Positions 1 to 9,015 are shown, counted from the stretch's first letter. The stretch is DNA of 64,000 nt from CAVZTX01 sp963778375 (GCA_963778375.1 CAVZTX010000019.1:118008-182007), one strand, 5' to 3'. The notes: generated by a model from the letters alone, not told the origin. Translations and numbers: made by a program.

Positions 1-3
1 ATT

Positions 4-3000
4 CTATGCTGCTGTCGTAATCGCATGCAACAGTTCTCTCAACTGCTCCATCCAATTTGACCCAAGCAAACGGCGTGGAATATGAATCACCCCTTGCTGC
101 ACGCGTGCCTCATTGCGGAACCGCCGGTACAGGACAATGCGGTTAGGGATAATTGTTCGTCTCACAGTCAGCACGAACTCGTTATCCTTCGCGGCAATCG
201 CCTCGAAGCCGAAGCTGGCAGCTTCCACCTTCAGACGCACCATGGCGAGTAAGTTCTGCACTGGCTGCGGTGGGGGACCGAAGCGATCGTTCAACTCCGC
301 CTCCATCGCCTCAACCTCTTCGGGACGGTTCAGATTTGCCAGGCGTTGATAAAATTTCACTTTCAGCGCCCGGTCGCCGATATACTCATCAGGTAGATAA
401 GAATCAAGTGGTAGGTCAACCATTACACTTGGCGCAGCCGTCTCTGCATGTTTGCCCTGGACCTCCTGCACCGCTTCAGCAAGCAGCTTAGTATAGAGAT
501 CAAAGCCTACCGAATTCATGAAGCCGGATTGTTCCGCACCTAATAGGTTGCCCGCGCCACGAATCTCGAGGTCTTTCATCGCAATACGGAAGCCAGCGCC
601 TAGCTCGGTAGCCTCAAAGATGGCACGTAGTCGCTTTTCCTGGTTAGGCGTCAGCTTTGTGTCCTTATTGTAGAGGAAGTAAGCGTAGGCCTGATGTGTG
701 CCGCGTCCAACACGCCCGCGCAACTGGTAGAGTTGGGCCAGTCCGAACAACGCTGCATTATTCACAATGATCGTATTGGCGTTAGAAATATCAAGTCCAT
801 TTTCAATGATGGTCGTTGAGAGCAGCACGTCGTACTCGCCATTGGAGAAGTCCATCATTACACGTTCCAGTTGATCCTCCGGCATCTGCCCATGACCAAC
901 CACAATACGTGCCTCTGGAATGAGCCGTTTCAGCTTCTGTGCAATCACCTGAATACCTAGCACGCGGTTATGCACAAAGAACACCTGCCCCCCGCGATCA
1001 ATCTCGCGTAGAATCGCCTCGCGTATCAAATCCTCGTCATACTCACGAATAGCGGTACGGATAGGCAGGCGCTCCTGCGGAGGCGTTTCGATCACACTCA
1101 TATCGCGTACATTCACTAGCGACATATGCAGTGTGCGGGGAATAGGCGTCGCTGTCATTGTCAATACATCGATCTCAGTACGTAACTGTTTGAGGAGTTC
1201 TTTGTGTGTCACGCCAAAGCGCTGCTCCTCGTCAACGATTAGTAGCCCTAGATTGAGGAAAACCACGTCCTTCTGCAAGATCCGGTGCGTTCCGATAACA
1301 ATATCCACTTTTCCCAAAGCCAGGTCTTCCAGTACCTGCTTCTGCTCTTTCTCTGAGCGGAAGCGACTCAAAAGTTCGACGCGCACAGGATAGGCTTTCA
1401 ACCGTTCATTAAAGGTGTTATAGTGCTGCAAGGCCAGAACCGTTGTAGGAACCAGAATCGCTACCTGGCGTTGGTCGAGGACCGCCTTAAAAGCTGCTCG
1501 TAGCGCTACCTCAGTCTTGCCATAGCCAACATCTCCGCATACCAGCCGATCCATTGGCCGTGGCCGCTCCATATCGATCTTTACCTCTTCGATAGCGTGA
1601 GCCTGGTCAGGTGTCTCTTCATAAGGAAATGCGTCTTCCAGTTCTTGTAACCAGGGTTGTTCTGAGTCGGGCGGGAAAGCATGCCCAGGCATTGCCTCGC
1701 GCGCGCTATATAGCCGTAAGAGATCACGTGCAATATCCTGGACGCTCTCTTTGACCTTTGACTTGGCGCGAGTCCACTCTGTTGTGCCCAATTTGCTGAG
1801 GGCTGGCACTGCATCGCCCATACCAATGTAGCGCGTAACGCGGTCAAGCTGATCGGTTGGAATATACAATCTGTCCGTGCCCGCGTAGCGAATCAGCAGG
1901 TATTCGCGCTCTACACCCGTCGTATTGAGCTTGACCAATCCCTCAAAACGTCCAATCCCATATTCTTGATGCACCACATAATCGCCAGGATTGACTTCAG
2001 CCAGGAAAGCAGCGGGTGTAACGACCTTTCGGCGCTGAGCATCGTGTCTTCTTGACCAACCAAAGATTTCGGTATCGGTAAAGACCTGTAGGGCTAATCC
2101 TCGTGACTGCCAACCCTCGGGCAGTTGGCCGTGTATCAGGGTAAGGGTGCCTGTCTCAGGGAGTTCAAGGATGTTTGTGCCTGGGCTGACATGGATGGTA
2201 GCTTCATGGAGCACACCCTCGTCGCTCAACACCTCAGCTAACCTGCGTGCCTGAGCCGTCACGATCACCACGCGCTCGCGGCTATCAATGGCCTTACGGC
2301 AATCCTGCACAAACGCGCGTAATCGACCTCCATATGAACTGGTGGTGCTAAATGAAGGCATCAGATGCTCGGTACCAGCATGTCGCATTGCATCAAAATC
2401 CCCTTCGGCAGCCGAAAGTATATCTGCGAGATGCAGTTGACGACGCTGCTGCAACTGGAGAGCCAGATAGCTCCATGCAATATGCGCACCTCGCAAATGA
2501 AGAGGAATCTCGTGGTCACGCTCAAACCGTTCCTGCATTTCCTGCGCCTGGGCATCAAGGTCCGTATTTCTATTCTGGATACTTTCAGGATTGTCAAGCA
2601 CGAGCAACCCATTTTTAGGCAGATAATCCAGCAGATTGGCCTGCGGATGGAGATAAGGCAGGTAGAAGGTGATATCGTCAAACGAGCGGCGCTGGCGCAA
2701 CTCTTCCAGGTCACGCTCCCAGCGTTCCCTGGCATCGTGATGCAATTTACTGCTATCCAGTTGTTCTAACTCTCGGGCAGCTTCTGGCCCCCGCAGTGGC
2801 AATGCTTCACGCGCAGGACCAATAACGCAGGACTCGATAGAGTTGAGCGAGCGCTGTGTCTCCTGATCAAAGGTGCGCAACGACTCAATCTCATCGCCGA
2901 AAAACTCGATACGTACAGGGCGTTGCAGCGTTGGCGGGAAGAGATCGACAATCCCACCACGATGACTGAATTGTCCCGGCTCCTCCACCTCGGTCACTGG

Positions 3001-3501
3001 CTCATAGCCCAGGTTATAGAGGTGCTCAAGCATCGACGTGAGATCGACCTCCTGACCCGGCTTCAAGTCATATAACGCAGCAGAAAGTTCCTTTGGTGGA
3101 ATGATCGGCTGTGTCAAAGTACGCGCAGAGCAGATCACAATCAGATTGCGATCGTGCTCCGTCAAGCAGATCAAAGCATTCATGCGCTGCTGCGTCGTTT
3201 CAGCATCGCTAATTAGCCGCTCATACGGTAAAGCATCACGATCAGGAAAACAAAGAACATCCTCAGCATGCTCTACCAATACTTTCAGCGTTTCCGCCAT
3301 CGAATTCGCCTGCGCCTCATCAGCAACTACAACCAGCATGGGTTGCTTCAACGCGGAACTCAGGGCAGCAAAAACAAACGGACGTGCGGCTTCGGTAACT
3401 CCAGTGAGGGCTGGTACCCCCTCAGCATTCAGCAATCGCTGTACCAGGCGGCGAAATTCGGGCCGCTGTGTCAACAGCGCAAGTAATCCCTGTAGTGTCA
3501 C
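4..3501 (-). CDS. mfd: Transcription-repair coupling factor Mfd
   Basis: Mfd is an ATP-driven translocase that removes stalled RNA polymerase from damaged DNA and recruits UvrA. The 1165-residue product has the usual family length and order: a UvrB-like N-terminal region, the CarD-like RNA polymerase interaction domain near residue 495 (GDYVVHQEYGIGRFEG), a superfamily 2 helicase core with Walker A GDVGYGKTEVAL near 655 and the DEEQ box near 760, the motif-VI region GRVGRGTHQAYAY, and a C-terminal TRCF domain. The start is GTG at 3501, preceded by a GAGG Shine-Dalgarno; no in-frame ATG lies close by. The reading frame is intact. The gene is not obviously in an operon, with 234 bp before the next minus-strand gene upstream. 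Confidence 0.97.
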   Translation of the reverse strand: MTLQGLLALLTQRPEFRRLVQRLLNAEGVPALTGVTEAARPFVFAALSSALKQPMLVVVADEAQANSMAETLKVLVEHAEDVLCFPDRDALPYERLISDAETTQQRMNALICLTEHDRNLIVICSARTLTQPIIPPKELSAALYDLKPGQEVDLTSMLEHLYNLGYEPVTEVEEPGQFSHRGGIVDLFPPTLQRPVRIEFFGDEIESLRTFDQETQRSLNSIESCVIGPAREALPLRGPEAARELEQLDSSKLHHDARERWERDLEELRQRRSFDDITFYLPYLHPQANLLDYLPKNGLLVLDNPESIQNRNTDLDAQAQEMQERFERDHEIPLHLRGAHIAWSYLALQLQQRRQLHLADILSAAEGDFDAMRHAGTEHLMPSFSTTSSYGGRLRAFVQDCRKAIDSRERVVIVTAQARRLAEVLSDEGVLHEATIHVSPGTNILELPETGTLTLIHGQLPEGWQSRGLALQVFTDTEIFGWSRRHDAQRRKVVTPAAFLAEVNPGDYVVHQEYGIGRFEGLVKLNTTGVEREYLLIRYAGTDRLYIPTDQLDRVTRYIGMGDAVPALSKLGTTEWTRAKSKVKESVQDIARDLLRLYSAREAMPGHAFPPDSEQPWLQELEDAFPYEETPDQAHAIEEVKIDMERPRPMDRLVCGDVGYGKTEVALRAAFKAVLDQRQVAILVPTTVLALQHYNTFNERLKAYPVRVELLSRFRSEKEQKQVLEDLALGKVDIVIGTHRILQKDVVFLNLGLLIVDEEQRFGVTHKELLKQLRTEIDVLTMTATPIPRTLHMSLVNVRDMSVIETPPQERLPIRTAIREYDEDLIREAILREIDRGGQVFFVHNRVLGIQVIAQKLKRLIPEARIVVGHGQMPEDQLERVMMDFSNGEYDVLLSTTIIENGLDISNANTIIVNNAALFGLAQLYQLRGRVGRGTHQAYAYFLYNKDTKLTPNQEKRLRAIFEATELGAGFRIAMKDLEIRGAGNLLGAEQSGFMNSVGFDLYTKLLAEAVQEVQGKHAETAAPSVMVDLPLDSYLPDEYIGDRALKVKFYQRLANLNRPEEVEAMEAELNDRFGPPPQPVQNLLAMVRLKVEAASFGFEAIAAKDNEFVLTVRRTIIPNRIVLYRRFRNEARVQQGVIHIPRRLLGSNWMEQLRELLHAITTAA

Positions 3502-3735
3502 TCATTCCTCACAACATCACAATGATCTATATGAATGTATCTTTCTGTACTCGGCACCTATCCGTTCTGCCAACGATGCTAGCGCGTCTAGCGCTTCGCG
3601 CTCAGACAAGACGAAAGGAGAAAGAAGTCTTGATAGAGGTCTTATTCTAAGCCAGTCAGGCACCCTATCTGCTCATTCCGCAGTTAGTGTAGCATAGTAG
3701 CGATACCGTGTCGAGAGCAAATAAGGTGCCTTCAC

Positions 3736-4044
3736 CTATACTGACAGAAATCCAATAGCCGCAATTCCCAATACCAGTCCGATTAACTGATACGGGCTGA
3801 CCCGTTCCTGGTAGAACAGTAAGCCGATCAGCACGGCCCCGATACCGGACAACAGCGCAAAGATTACCGCACCTTTACCCAATTCTCCACCGGTACGCAA
3901 ACTGATCAGCCAGGCGATATTGGCAACAACATACCCAAGAATGGAAAGTACACCAAAAACCAGCTTTCCACTTACCCCGAATTGCTTTGCCAGAACATCC
4001 GCAATCAACTCAAATGCCACAAGCAGTAGTAAAAACAAAGCCAT
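3736..4044 (-). CDS. Small EamA/SMR-type four-helix membrane protein
   Basis: This 102-residue protein consists almost wholly of four predicted hydrophobic helices. The segment YQERVSPYQLIGLVLGIAAI near the C-terminus is the GxxxERxSxxQxxG signature of the last helix in small multidrug resistance and EamA-like half-transporters, including the ArnE/ArnF flippase subunits. Family members work as dimers that move drugs, lipids or metabolites across the inner membrane; the substrate cannot be told from sequence. It is monocistronic by context, lying between mfd and a long non-coding gap. The upstream Shine-Dalgarno is weak. Confidence 0.75.
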   Translation of the reverse strand: MALFLLLLVAFELIADVLAKQFGVSGKLVFGVLSILGYVVANIAWLISLRTGGELGKGAVIFALLSGIGAVLIGLLFYQERVSPYQLIGLVLGIAAIGFLSV

Positions 4045-4415
4045 GTGGGTGGAAGAGCCACCTGGGAAACAACATAGAGCTATCCTTTCTTACATCATGT
4101 CAAATGCAAGCAGAACTCCATCGACACCATGTCCATTAGGAGAAGACATCACGGAAGGCATGCTTTGTCAGCATCAGGTATAAAGGCCGATGCCGATTGC
4201 CAGCATTCTATCTAACGAAAGGCTAGTTCAGCGTGTTGAGGAGATGAGGTGTATCAAAGGGAAAAGCATCGTATCAAACTTTCTTTGCATACATGAAAAC
4301 ATTGTGTATAGCTATCATAGCACAGAGTGAGCCTCTTGCCACACTCCGGTAGGTTATACTACAGAGGGATCACAATAAAAAGAGAAAATGAGCATTACGT
4401 CCAACGGGGCTGCTT
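4045..4415. other. Intergenic region, divergent promoters expected
   Basis: This 371-bp gap lies between a minus-strand and a plus-strand gene. A good -10 hexamer (TATACT, 4355-4360) sits 55 bp before the release-factor gene, but the nearest -35-like element (TTGCCA, 4336) is spaced only 13 bp from it. I see no ORF, RNA gene or repeat. Confidence 0.4.
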
Positions 4416-4808
4416 ATGCCCTGCATCACAATAGAGGAAGCACCCGTGATAGAACGTTATCCAACAGACCGTGCCTCGCTAGAGCGCGATTGCGACATGG
4501 AATTCTTCATTGCTAGCGGTCCTGGTGGGCAGCATCGCAATAAGGTCGAGACAGGTGTACGATTGATTCATCGCCCAACTGGAATAACCGTTACGGCTAC
4601 TGAGCGCCGTTCGCAGCATGCTAACATAGAAGCTGCTTACGAGCGCATGGCGACACGTCTCGCAGAACGGCAGCGCATCTCGAAACCTCGTAAGCCAACA
4701 CGCCCTACTGCTGCAAGTCGTGTGCGCAGACTCGAAAGAAAGCACAGGGCGGGCTTGCTTAAAAGACAGAGATCAACTTTTCAAGGTAATCGGGATCCAT
4801 CCGCTTAA
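4416..4808 (+). CDS. Class I release factor-like peptidyl-tRNA hydrolase (ArfB/ICT1 type)
   Basis: The 130-residue protein has the catalytic GGQ of class I release factors at residues 37-39 (SGPGGQHRNKVETGVRL), followed by the RRSQHANIEAA helix. It has no codon-recognition domain. The C-terminus is rich in Arg and Lys (RKPTRPTAASRVRRLERK), which matches the tail that ArfB and ICT1 insert into the mRNA channel of stalled ribosomes. The expected role is hydrolysis of peptidyl-tRNA on ribosomes stalled without a stop codon. smpB is encoded elsewhere in this window, so both rescue routes may exist in this organism. The start has a weak Shine-Dalgarno; GTG at 4446 is an alternative that keeps the GGQ. 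Confidence 0.85.
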   Translation: MPCITIEEAPVIERYPTDRASLERDCDMEFFIASGPGGQHRNKVETGVRLIHRPTGITVTATERRSQHANIEAAYERMATRLAERQRISKPRKPTRPTAASRVRRLERKHRAGLLKRQRSTFQGNRDPSA

Positions 4809-4988
4809 CTATACGGCACACTCGCACCTGACCGGGGCTTCATCATGACTGCCGACGAGGCAGAGCGCGTGAAAGGCATCATCGCGGGCAGCCGCGTAGT
4901 GGAGATTCCGGATACCAACCACTACACCATTATCCTCTCCGAGGTCTTCACTCGCGAAGTACTCTCCTTCCTCATGGATAGTGAATAA
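4809..4988 (+). pseudogene. Remnant of an alpha/beta hydrolase C-terminus
   Basis: Right after the release-factor stop, an open frame reads GFIMTADEAERV, then SRVVEIPDTNHYTIILSE, and ends at TAA 4986-4988. This is the typical last 50 residues of an alpha/beta hydrolase, with the catalytic His in the DTNHYT turn. No nucleophile elbow or other core part is found upstream, so most of the gene is gone. ATG 4845 could give a 47-residue peptide, but no Shine-Dalgarno is visible. Confidence 0.6.
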
Positions 4989-5004
4989 ATGTGAGGTGGA
5001 AAGC

Positions 5005-5053
5005 TTGTGACGCCTTTGTAATGCTGAAGCTCAATCTCGTGATGGTTTTGTGA
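5005..5053 (+). promoter_or_regulatory. Direct-repeat operator, OmpR/PhoB style
   Basis: Four hexamers of the type TTGTGA lie in direct orientation: TTGTGA 5005, TTGTAA 5016, TCGTGA 5037 and TTGTGA 5048. Members of each pair are exactly 11 bp apart, one helical turn. A -10-like CATAAT follows at 5065-5070, and the repeats cover the place of the -35. This layout is typical of sites for winged-helix response regulators of the OmpR/PhoB class. The downstream target would be the GCS2 ligase gene at 5149. The regulator is not identified. Confidence 0.45.
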
Positions 5054-5148
5054 TACCAAAACTACATAATGTGGTCAGATAAGTTATGGAATACTTACTG
5101 ACCGCATGCTTGTGCAATGAGGTCGTATCCTTGTGAAAGGAGCAAATC

Positions 5149-6285
5149 ATGACACAACGTTTTACACTGGGCATTGAAGAAGAGTTTCAGATGGTGAACC
5201 CTCGAACCGGTCAACTCTGTCCACGCATTGAAACCATTCTTGAAAAAGGCCATCCCATATTTGGCGAGCAGATCAAAGCTGAGATGCTCCAATCGACCGT
5301 TGAACTCATTTCGGACATCTTGCCCGATATCGCTGCGGCTCGTCAAGAAATGCAAACCTTAAGAGCTAAACTCGCACAACTATTGGAAGAGGAAGGTCTG
5401 GCGTTGATCAGCGCAGGCACCCATCCCACTGCCTTATGGCAGAACGAGCGGAGATCCCCTTACGAGCGATATGGCCAATTAGAGCAGGAATTTGAGGACG
5501 TTGCGCGTTCCATCTTGATCTTCGGCCTGCACGTCCATATCGGTATCGAGAACCAGGAGATTGCTGTTGAACTCATGAACCAGCTTCGTACCTGGCTTCC
5601 ACACCTGCTTGCCATCTCTTCCAACTCCCCATTCTGGGCTGGACGCTTCACAGGTCTCAAATCCTATCGTTCGGTCGTCTGGAAACCCTTCCCACGTAGT
5701 GGGGTACCAGAAGTATTCCCCTCCTGGAGAGACTTCGACGCCTATGTTCAGACACTTACGAAAATGGGCTGCATTGACAACGGCAAAAGGATCTGGTGGG
5801 ACATTCGCCCCCATCCGTTCTTCAGTACCATCGAATTTCGCGTTTGCGATATGCCCGGCACCTTTGAGGACACCATTGCTATCGCTGCCCTCTGTCAGGC
5901 ACTCGTCGCCAAGCTAACCTGGCTCTATAAGCACGGCCTGAGTACCCCTGCACTATCGAGTCACTTCATCGAGGAGAATAAGTGGCACGTCATGCACCTC
6001 GGTCTGGACGCAGAGATACTTGATTTCGTGCAGGGGCGTCGCCTCGGCATGCGCGAATCGCTCAGTGAACTACTCGATTTCGTAGAAGACGTCGTTGATG
6101 ATTTAGGCAGCCGCCGCGAAATGAATTACCTTCACCAATTACTCGAAAGTCGCCAAGGGACAGGAGCAGACCGCCAGATAGCCATTTATGAGCAAACCGG
6201 CAGTATTGAGGCCGTCATCAAACTGCTCATGCAGCAGACAATGCAAGGAATTCCTCTAGATGTGCCCGTAACGGTAGTACGCTAG
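5149..6285 (+). CDS. Carboxylate-amine ligase, GCS2/YbdK family
   Basis: The 378-residue product begins TLGIEEEFQMV, the glutamate-binding start of glutamate-cysteine ligase family 2, and keeps the later motifs HVHIGIENQE, SSNSPFW and the RVCDMPGT strand. Length matches the YbdK group (about 370). Such enzymes activate a glutamate-type carboxylate with ATP and join it to an amine; YbdK itself has weak glutamate-cysteine ligase activity, so the true substrate is open. The start is well supported by AAAGGAG seven bases before ATG 5149. The gene appears monocistronic, with a candidate direct-repeat operator about 100 bp upstream. Confidence 0.88.
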   Translation: MTQRFTLGIEEEFQMVNPRTGQLCPRIETILEKGHPIFGEQIKAEMLQSTVELISDILPDIAAARQEMQTLRAKLAQLLEEEGLALISAGTHPTALWQNERRSPYERYGQLEQEFEDVARSILIFGLHVHIGIENQEIAVELMNQLRTWLPHLLAISSNSPFWAGRFTGLKSYRSVVWKPFPRSGVPEVFPSWRDFDAYVQTLTKMGCIDNGKRIWWDIRPHPFFSTIEFRVCDMPGTFEDTIAIAALCQALVAKLTWLYKHGLSTPALSSHFIEENKWHVMHLGLDAEILDFVQGRRLGMRESLSELLDFVEDVVDDLGSRREMNYLHQLLESRQGTGADRQIAIYEQTGSIEAVIKLLMQQTMQGIPLDVPVTVVR

Positions 6286-6464
6286 CGAATCACTCAATCT
6301 TGCTAGAGAAGGCTGGATGGAGAGCTTCTCTAGCAGAATGGTGGCAAGAATTCCATGCTATTTTTAGCATGCTTTTCTAGGGGTCACTGTCAATCTAATG
6401 AATGCCTTCCAGATGATATAATGAAATAACAATTGTCTTCATTTAACTGGAGGAGCATTCTCTC

Positions 6465-6827
6465 ATGCCCATCTTCTCAAAGGAAGCCATCGAGCGACCA
6501 TATCGCACGTTTCAAGCCGCAGGAGTCGTACGTGAGAAAGCAGGTGCAATCGAACATGTCACTGCGTTTGCACAAGAAGACGAGATTGTCGTTGCAGTAG
6601 TACAGCACGACCTGAGTTTCGGAGGCGTATGGACACTTGCGCGAGAAGATATGATCCGGCAAGTTCTCCTACTCGAAGATGAAGGCGGTTGGTCACTCGT
6701 CTTCTCACGCTACACTACCATCGCACAAGTAGAGAAACGCTGCAATGAGCTGGCTAACATTGCGCTTAGAAGATGGGAGGCGATGAAACGGTGGGTGAGT
6801 CGGCATCAGCAGGATGCCAACGAATAA
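6465..6827 (+). CDS. Conserved-looking hypothetical protein
   Basis: I do not recognise this 120-residue soluble protein. It has a mixed alpha/beta pattern (EHVTAFAQEDEIVVAVVQHD) and a helical C-terminus. It has no signal peptide or membrane segment and no cysteine cluster except a single Cys near residue 91. Expression signals are strong: a perfect -10 TATAAT at 6417-6422 and a GGAGGAG Shine-Dalgarno nine bases before ATG 6465. The gene stands alone between the GCS2 ligase and the ArsR-type regulator. Confidence 0.65.
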   Translation: MPIFSKEAIERPYRTFQAAGVVREKAGAIEHVTAFAQEDEIVVAVVQHDLSFGGVWTLAREDMIRQVLLLEDEGGWSLVFSRYTTIAQVEKRCNELANIALRRWEAMKRWVSRHQQDANE

Positions 6828-7116
6828 GATTTCTTTGGCCTTTCACCCTTGATTCTGTTCCGCCATAAGCTAACAGGAAAGCAAAGCTAGCAGCACAATA
6901 TATCACACAATTTATTAAAAGCCCTGCCGTTAATTACAGCATTGCCAGCGCACACAAATCGTCTATATCCTCGCTAAAGTCCGTGTCCAGGTGGATTTTC
7001 GTCATCCGGCCTATATTCCCGGCACTGTATACCCTGTAACTTCGCATTGAATACTACTCTCATTTAGGATCATTATATGCTAAAGTTGTGTTTAGTGAAA
7101 GATTGAGCTTATAGCC
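6828..7116. other. Intergenic region without recognised feature
   Basis: Between the hypothetical gene and the ArsR-family promoter I see no convincing ORF, RNA gene or strong hairpin. The sequence is relatively AT-rich. Confidence 0.4.
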
Positions 7117-7170
7117 TTGACAACTTCTTCCCTCTCATGTTAATATTTCAATAAGATTTGAAGTATTGAA
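7117..7170 (+). promoter_or_regulatory. Promoter with palindromic operator for the ArsR/SdpR-type gene
   Basis: A perfect -35 TTGACA (7117-7122) and a -10 TAATAT (7141-7146) are 18 bp apart. Just behind the -10 lies an inverted repeat, TTCAATA (7147-7153) and TATTGAA (7164-7170), separated by 10 bp. Its position over the transcription start is what is expected for a self-repressing ArsR-family protein, which the next gene encodes. Confidence 0.7.
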
Positions 7171-7196
7171 CATCATGAGAAAGTAGCGACTACAGC

Positions 7197-7529
7197 ATGC
7201 AAGAAGCTTACAAAGCTATTGCCGATCCCACTCGGCGGCGTATCCTCAAATACCTGCGGGGTGGAGAACGAACGGCGGGTGAACTGGCTGAATACGCTAA
7301 GGTTGGGCGTACCGCGCTCTCACATCATCTTATGGTGCTCAAATTCGCAGACCTCGTACGCGTCGAGCGGCGTGGGCAATTTCAAGTCTATTCACTCAAT
7401 ACAACAGTCTTCCAGGATTTACTTACTGAAATTACAGATTGGCTTGGAGGGAAAAACGACTCCTCCGAATCGTCTATTACAGAAGATGAGGCTACAACAA
7501 ATTCAGATGAACTGCCCGATGCCTTATAG
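7197..7529 (+). CDS. ArsR-family transcriptional regulator, SdpR-like
   Basis: The 110-residue protein is a winged-helix repressor: IADPTRRRILKYLRGGERTA opens helix 1, and TALSHHLMVLKFADLVRVER is the recognition helix and wing. No metal-binding Cys pair is present, so it is not a typical metal sensor. The very close downstream gene encodes an SdpI-like membrane protein. In Bacillus subtilis SdpR and SdpI form such a pair, where SdpI gives immunity to the SdpC toxin and sequesters SdpR at the membrane. The same logic is a reasonable inference here, supported by the palindrome over the promoter. The C-terminal 25 residues are acidic and probably disordered. Confidence 0.88.
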   Translation: MQEAYKAIADPTRRRILKYLRGGERTAGELAEYAKVGRTALSHHLMVLKFADLVRVERRGQFQVYSLNTTVFQDLLTEITDWLGGKNDSSESSITEDEATTNSDELPDAL

Positions 7530-7551
7530 CATCGAGAACGGGAGAACACTC

Positions 7552-8294
7552 ATGAATCCTATTGATAATGACAATGACAAAGTAACTCCACAACGTCGAT
7601 CTTATAGTCCCGCAACACTTTTTGCCATCCTGATTATGGCTGCACAGGTGCTCATCTCGATTGTAACCTATCCCTTGCTGCCGGACACAGTCGCCTCCCA
7701 TTTCAACGCTGCGGGCAAGTGAATGGTACTTCGCCTAAATGGCTTATAGCGATATTGTTTCCCGCTATCAGCATCGGCATCTACGTGTTGGTACGCATAC
7801 TCGTAGCTGCGGCGCCGAGGCTGGGAAATCAAAATGCTCGTCGAGCTAACCAGGAGGTAGTAAATCTCATCCTCGTTGGGGTATTACTGCTCGAACTCAT
7901 CGTGCAATTAATGGTCACAGGTCTAGCCCTGGGCATGCGCATTGATATCACATTTGTCATAAGTCTTGCAATCTCCATACTGTTTATGTTTATTGGTAAC
8001 TTTATGGGTAGGTTGCGCCGCAACTTCTGGGCTGGTATCCGTACGCCCTGGACACTTGCGAGTGATGTCGTGTGGGAACGCACTCACCGCCTTGGTGGCT
8101 GGCTCTTCGTGCTTGGAGGATTCCTCGGCGTCATTATGAGCTTCATCCCGCCTCTGCGGCCCTGGGGGTTCCTGGCCATCATTGGCGTAGTATGCGTAGC
8201 TTTGGTCATCTACTCGTACGTCATCTACTCACGGCTGACGGTTGATGGAAGAGAGCCACTCTCTTCTCCTTTCGAGGGTGGAGATAGGGCATAG
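7552..8294 (+). pseudogene. SdpI/DUF1648 family membrane protein, frameshifted
   Basis: The first 56 codons (ATG 7552) give a helix and the DUF1648 motif LLPDTVASHFNAAGK, then stop at TGA 7720-7722. The family sequence goes on in another frame as VNGTSPKWLIAILFPA from GTG 7719 to the stop at 8294, with four or five more helices and the SdpI core. Adding one G at about 7718 would restore a 247-residue protein. As written, GTG overlaps TGA, so coupled reinitiation could also make two polypeptides. Given five other one-base breaks in this window, a sequencing error is possible. It probably forms an operon with the ArsR-type gene 22 bp upstream. Confidence 0.8.
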
Positions 8295-8298
8295 CTAT

Positions 8299-9015
8299 CT
8301 ATTCTTCAGGCAGCTCAACCAAAGCATCCGGTTTTGACTGAACTGCCTGCTCAGCATGCTCCTTCAGCATCTCCTCTCGCTTTAGCCGTGCCTGCTCCTG
8401 CCGTTCTTTCTGCCGAGCTCGTTTCTCTGCGGCCTTCTGTTCCTCTTCTGGATCAGCATTCACAGTATTCATCGTCGCATCAATTCCTTGGGAAATCCAC
8501 ATCTCTATGGCTTCAACTGCTCGATCTTCCGCCGCTTCAAGCAGGACGCGTTCATCCAATGGAGGTACACCAAGTACATGATCTTTCCCACTCATGCGGC
8601 TATGCTTAGGATGATCAATACCAATGCGTAAGCGAGGAAATGCATCGGTATGCAGATGAGCAATAATATCCCTCAGTCCATTATGTCCTGCCGCACTACC
8701 CCGGGCGCGTAATCGTATTTTCCCTGCAGGCAGATCAAGCTCATCATAAACGACCAGCACATCTTCCGGTTGCACTTTATACCAGCGTACAAGTTCACCC
8801 ACAGCCTCGCCACTGAGATTCATAAACGTCAGGGGCTTGACCAGTACCACCTTTTCAGGACCGAGAGTGCCACTCGCGAGTATCGCTCTAGAACGCCTTT
8901 CAGACCATTTCCAGCCGAGCTTCGCCGCCAATTTGTCTACAACTCGAAACCCAACATTATGCCGTGTTCGTTCATATGCCGTGCCTGGATTACCCAGGCC
9001 AACCACCAGTTTCAT
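8299..9015 (-). CDS. pth: Peptidyl-tRNA hydrolase
   Basis: Pth cleaves peptidyl-tRNA released early from ribosomes. The conserved start MKLVVGLGNPG, catalytic His in ERTRHNVGF, KPLTFMNLSG, YDELDLPAG and GSAAGHNGLRDI are all present. I place the start at ATG 9015, where the family begins; ATG 9033 would add six residues and overlap the gene upstream. After about residue 190 the enzyme carries an extra tail of some 45 residues, first very rich in Lys, Arg and Glu, then acidic, and predicted helical; this is not part of the catalytic fold. The metallophosphoesterase gene ends only 7 bp upstream, so the two are probably cotranscribed. Confidence 0.95.
   Translation of the reverse strand: MKLVVGLGNPGTAYERTRHNVGFRVVDKLAAKLGWKWSERRSRAILASGTLGPEKVVLVKPLTFMNLSGEAVGELVRWYKVQPEDVLVVYDELDLPAGKIRLRARGSAAGHNGLRDIIAHLHTDAFPRLRIGIDHPKHSRMSGKDHVLGVPPLDERVLLEAAEDRAVEAIEMWISQGIDATMNTVNADPEEEQKAAEKRARQKERQEQARLKREEMLKEHAEQAVQSKPDALVELPEE

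Noticed and set aside
3101..3697. Plus-strand frame of 198 codons at the 5' end of mfd
   Set aside because: It is antisense to conserved Mfd codons, has no ribosome site and a Ser/Arg-rich composition typical of shadow frames.
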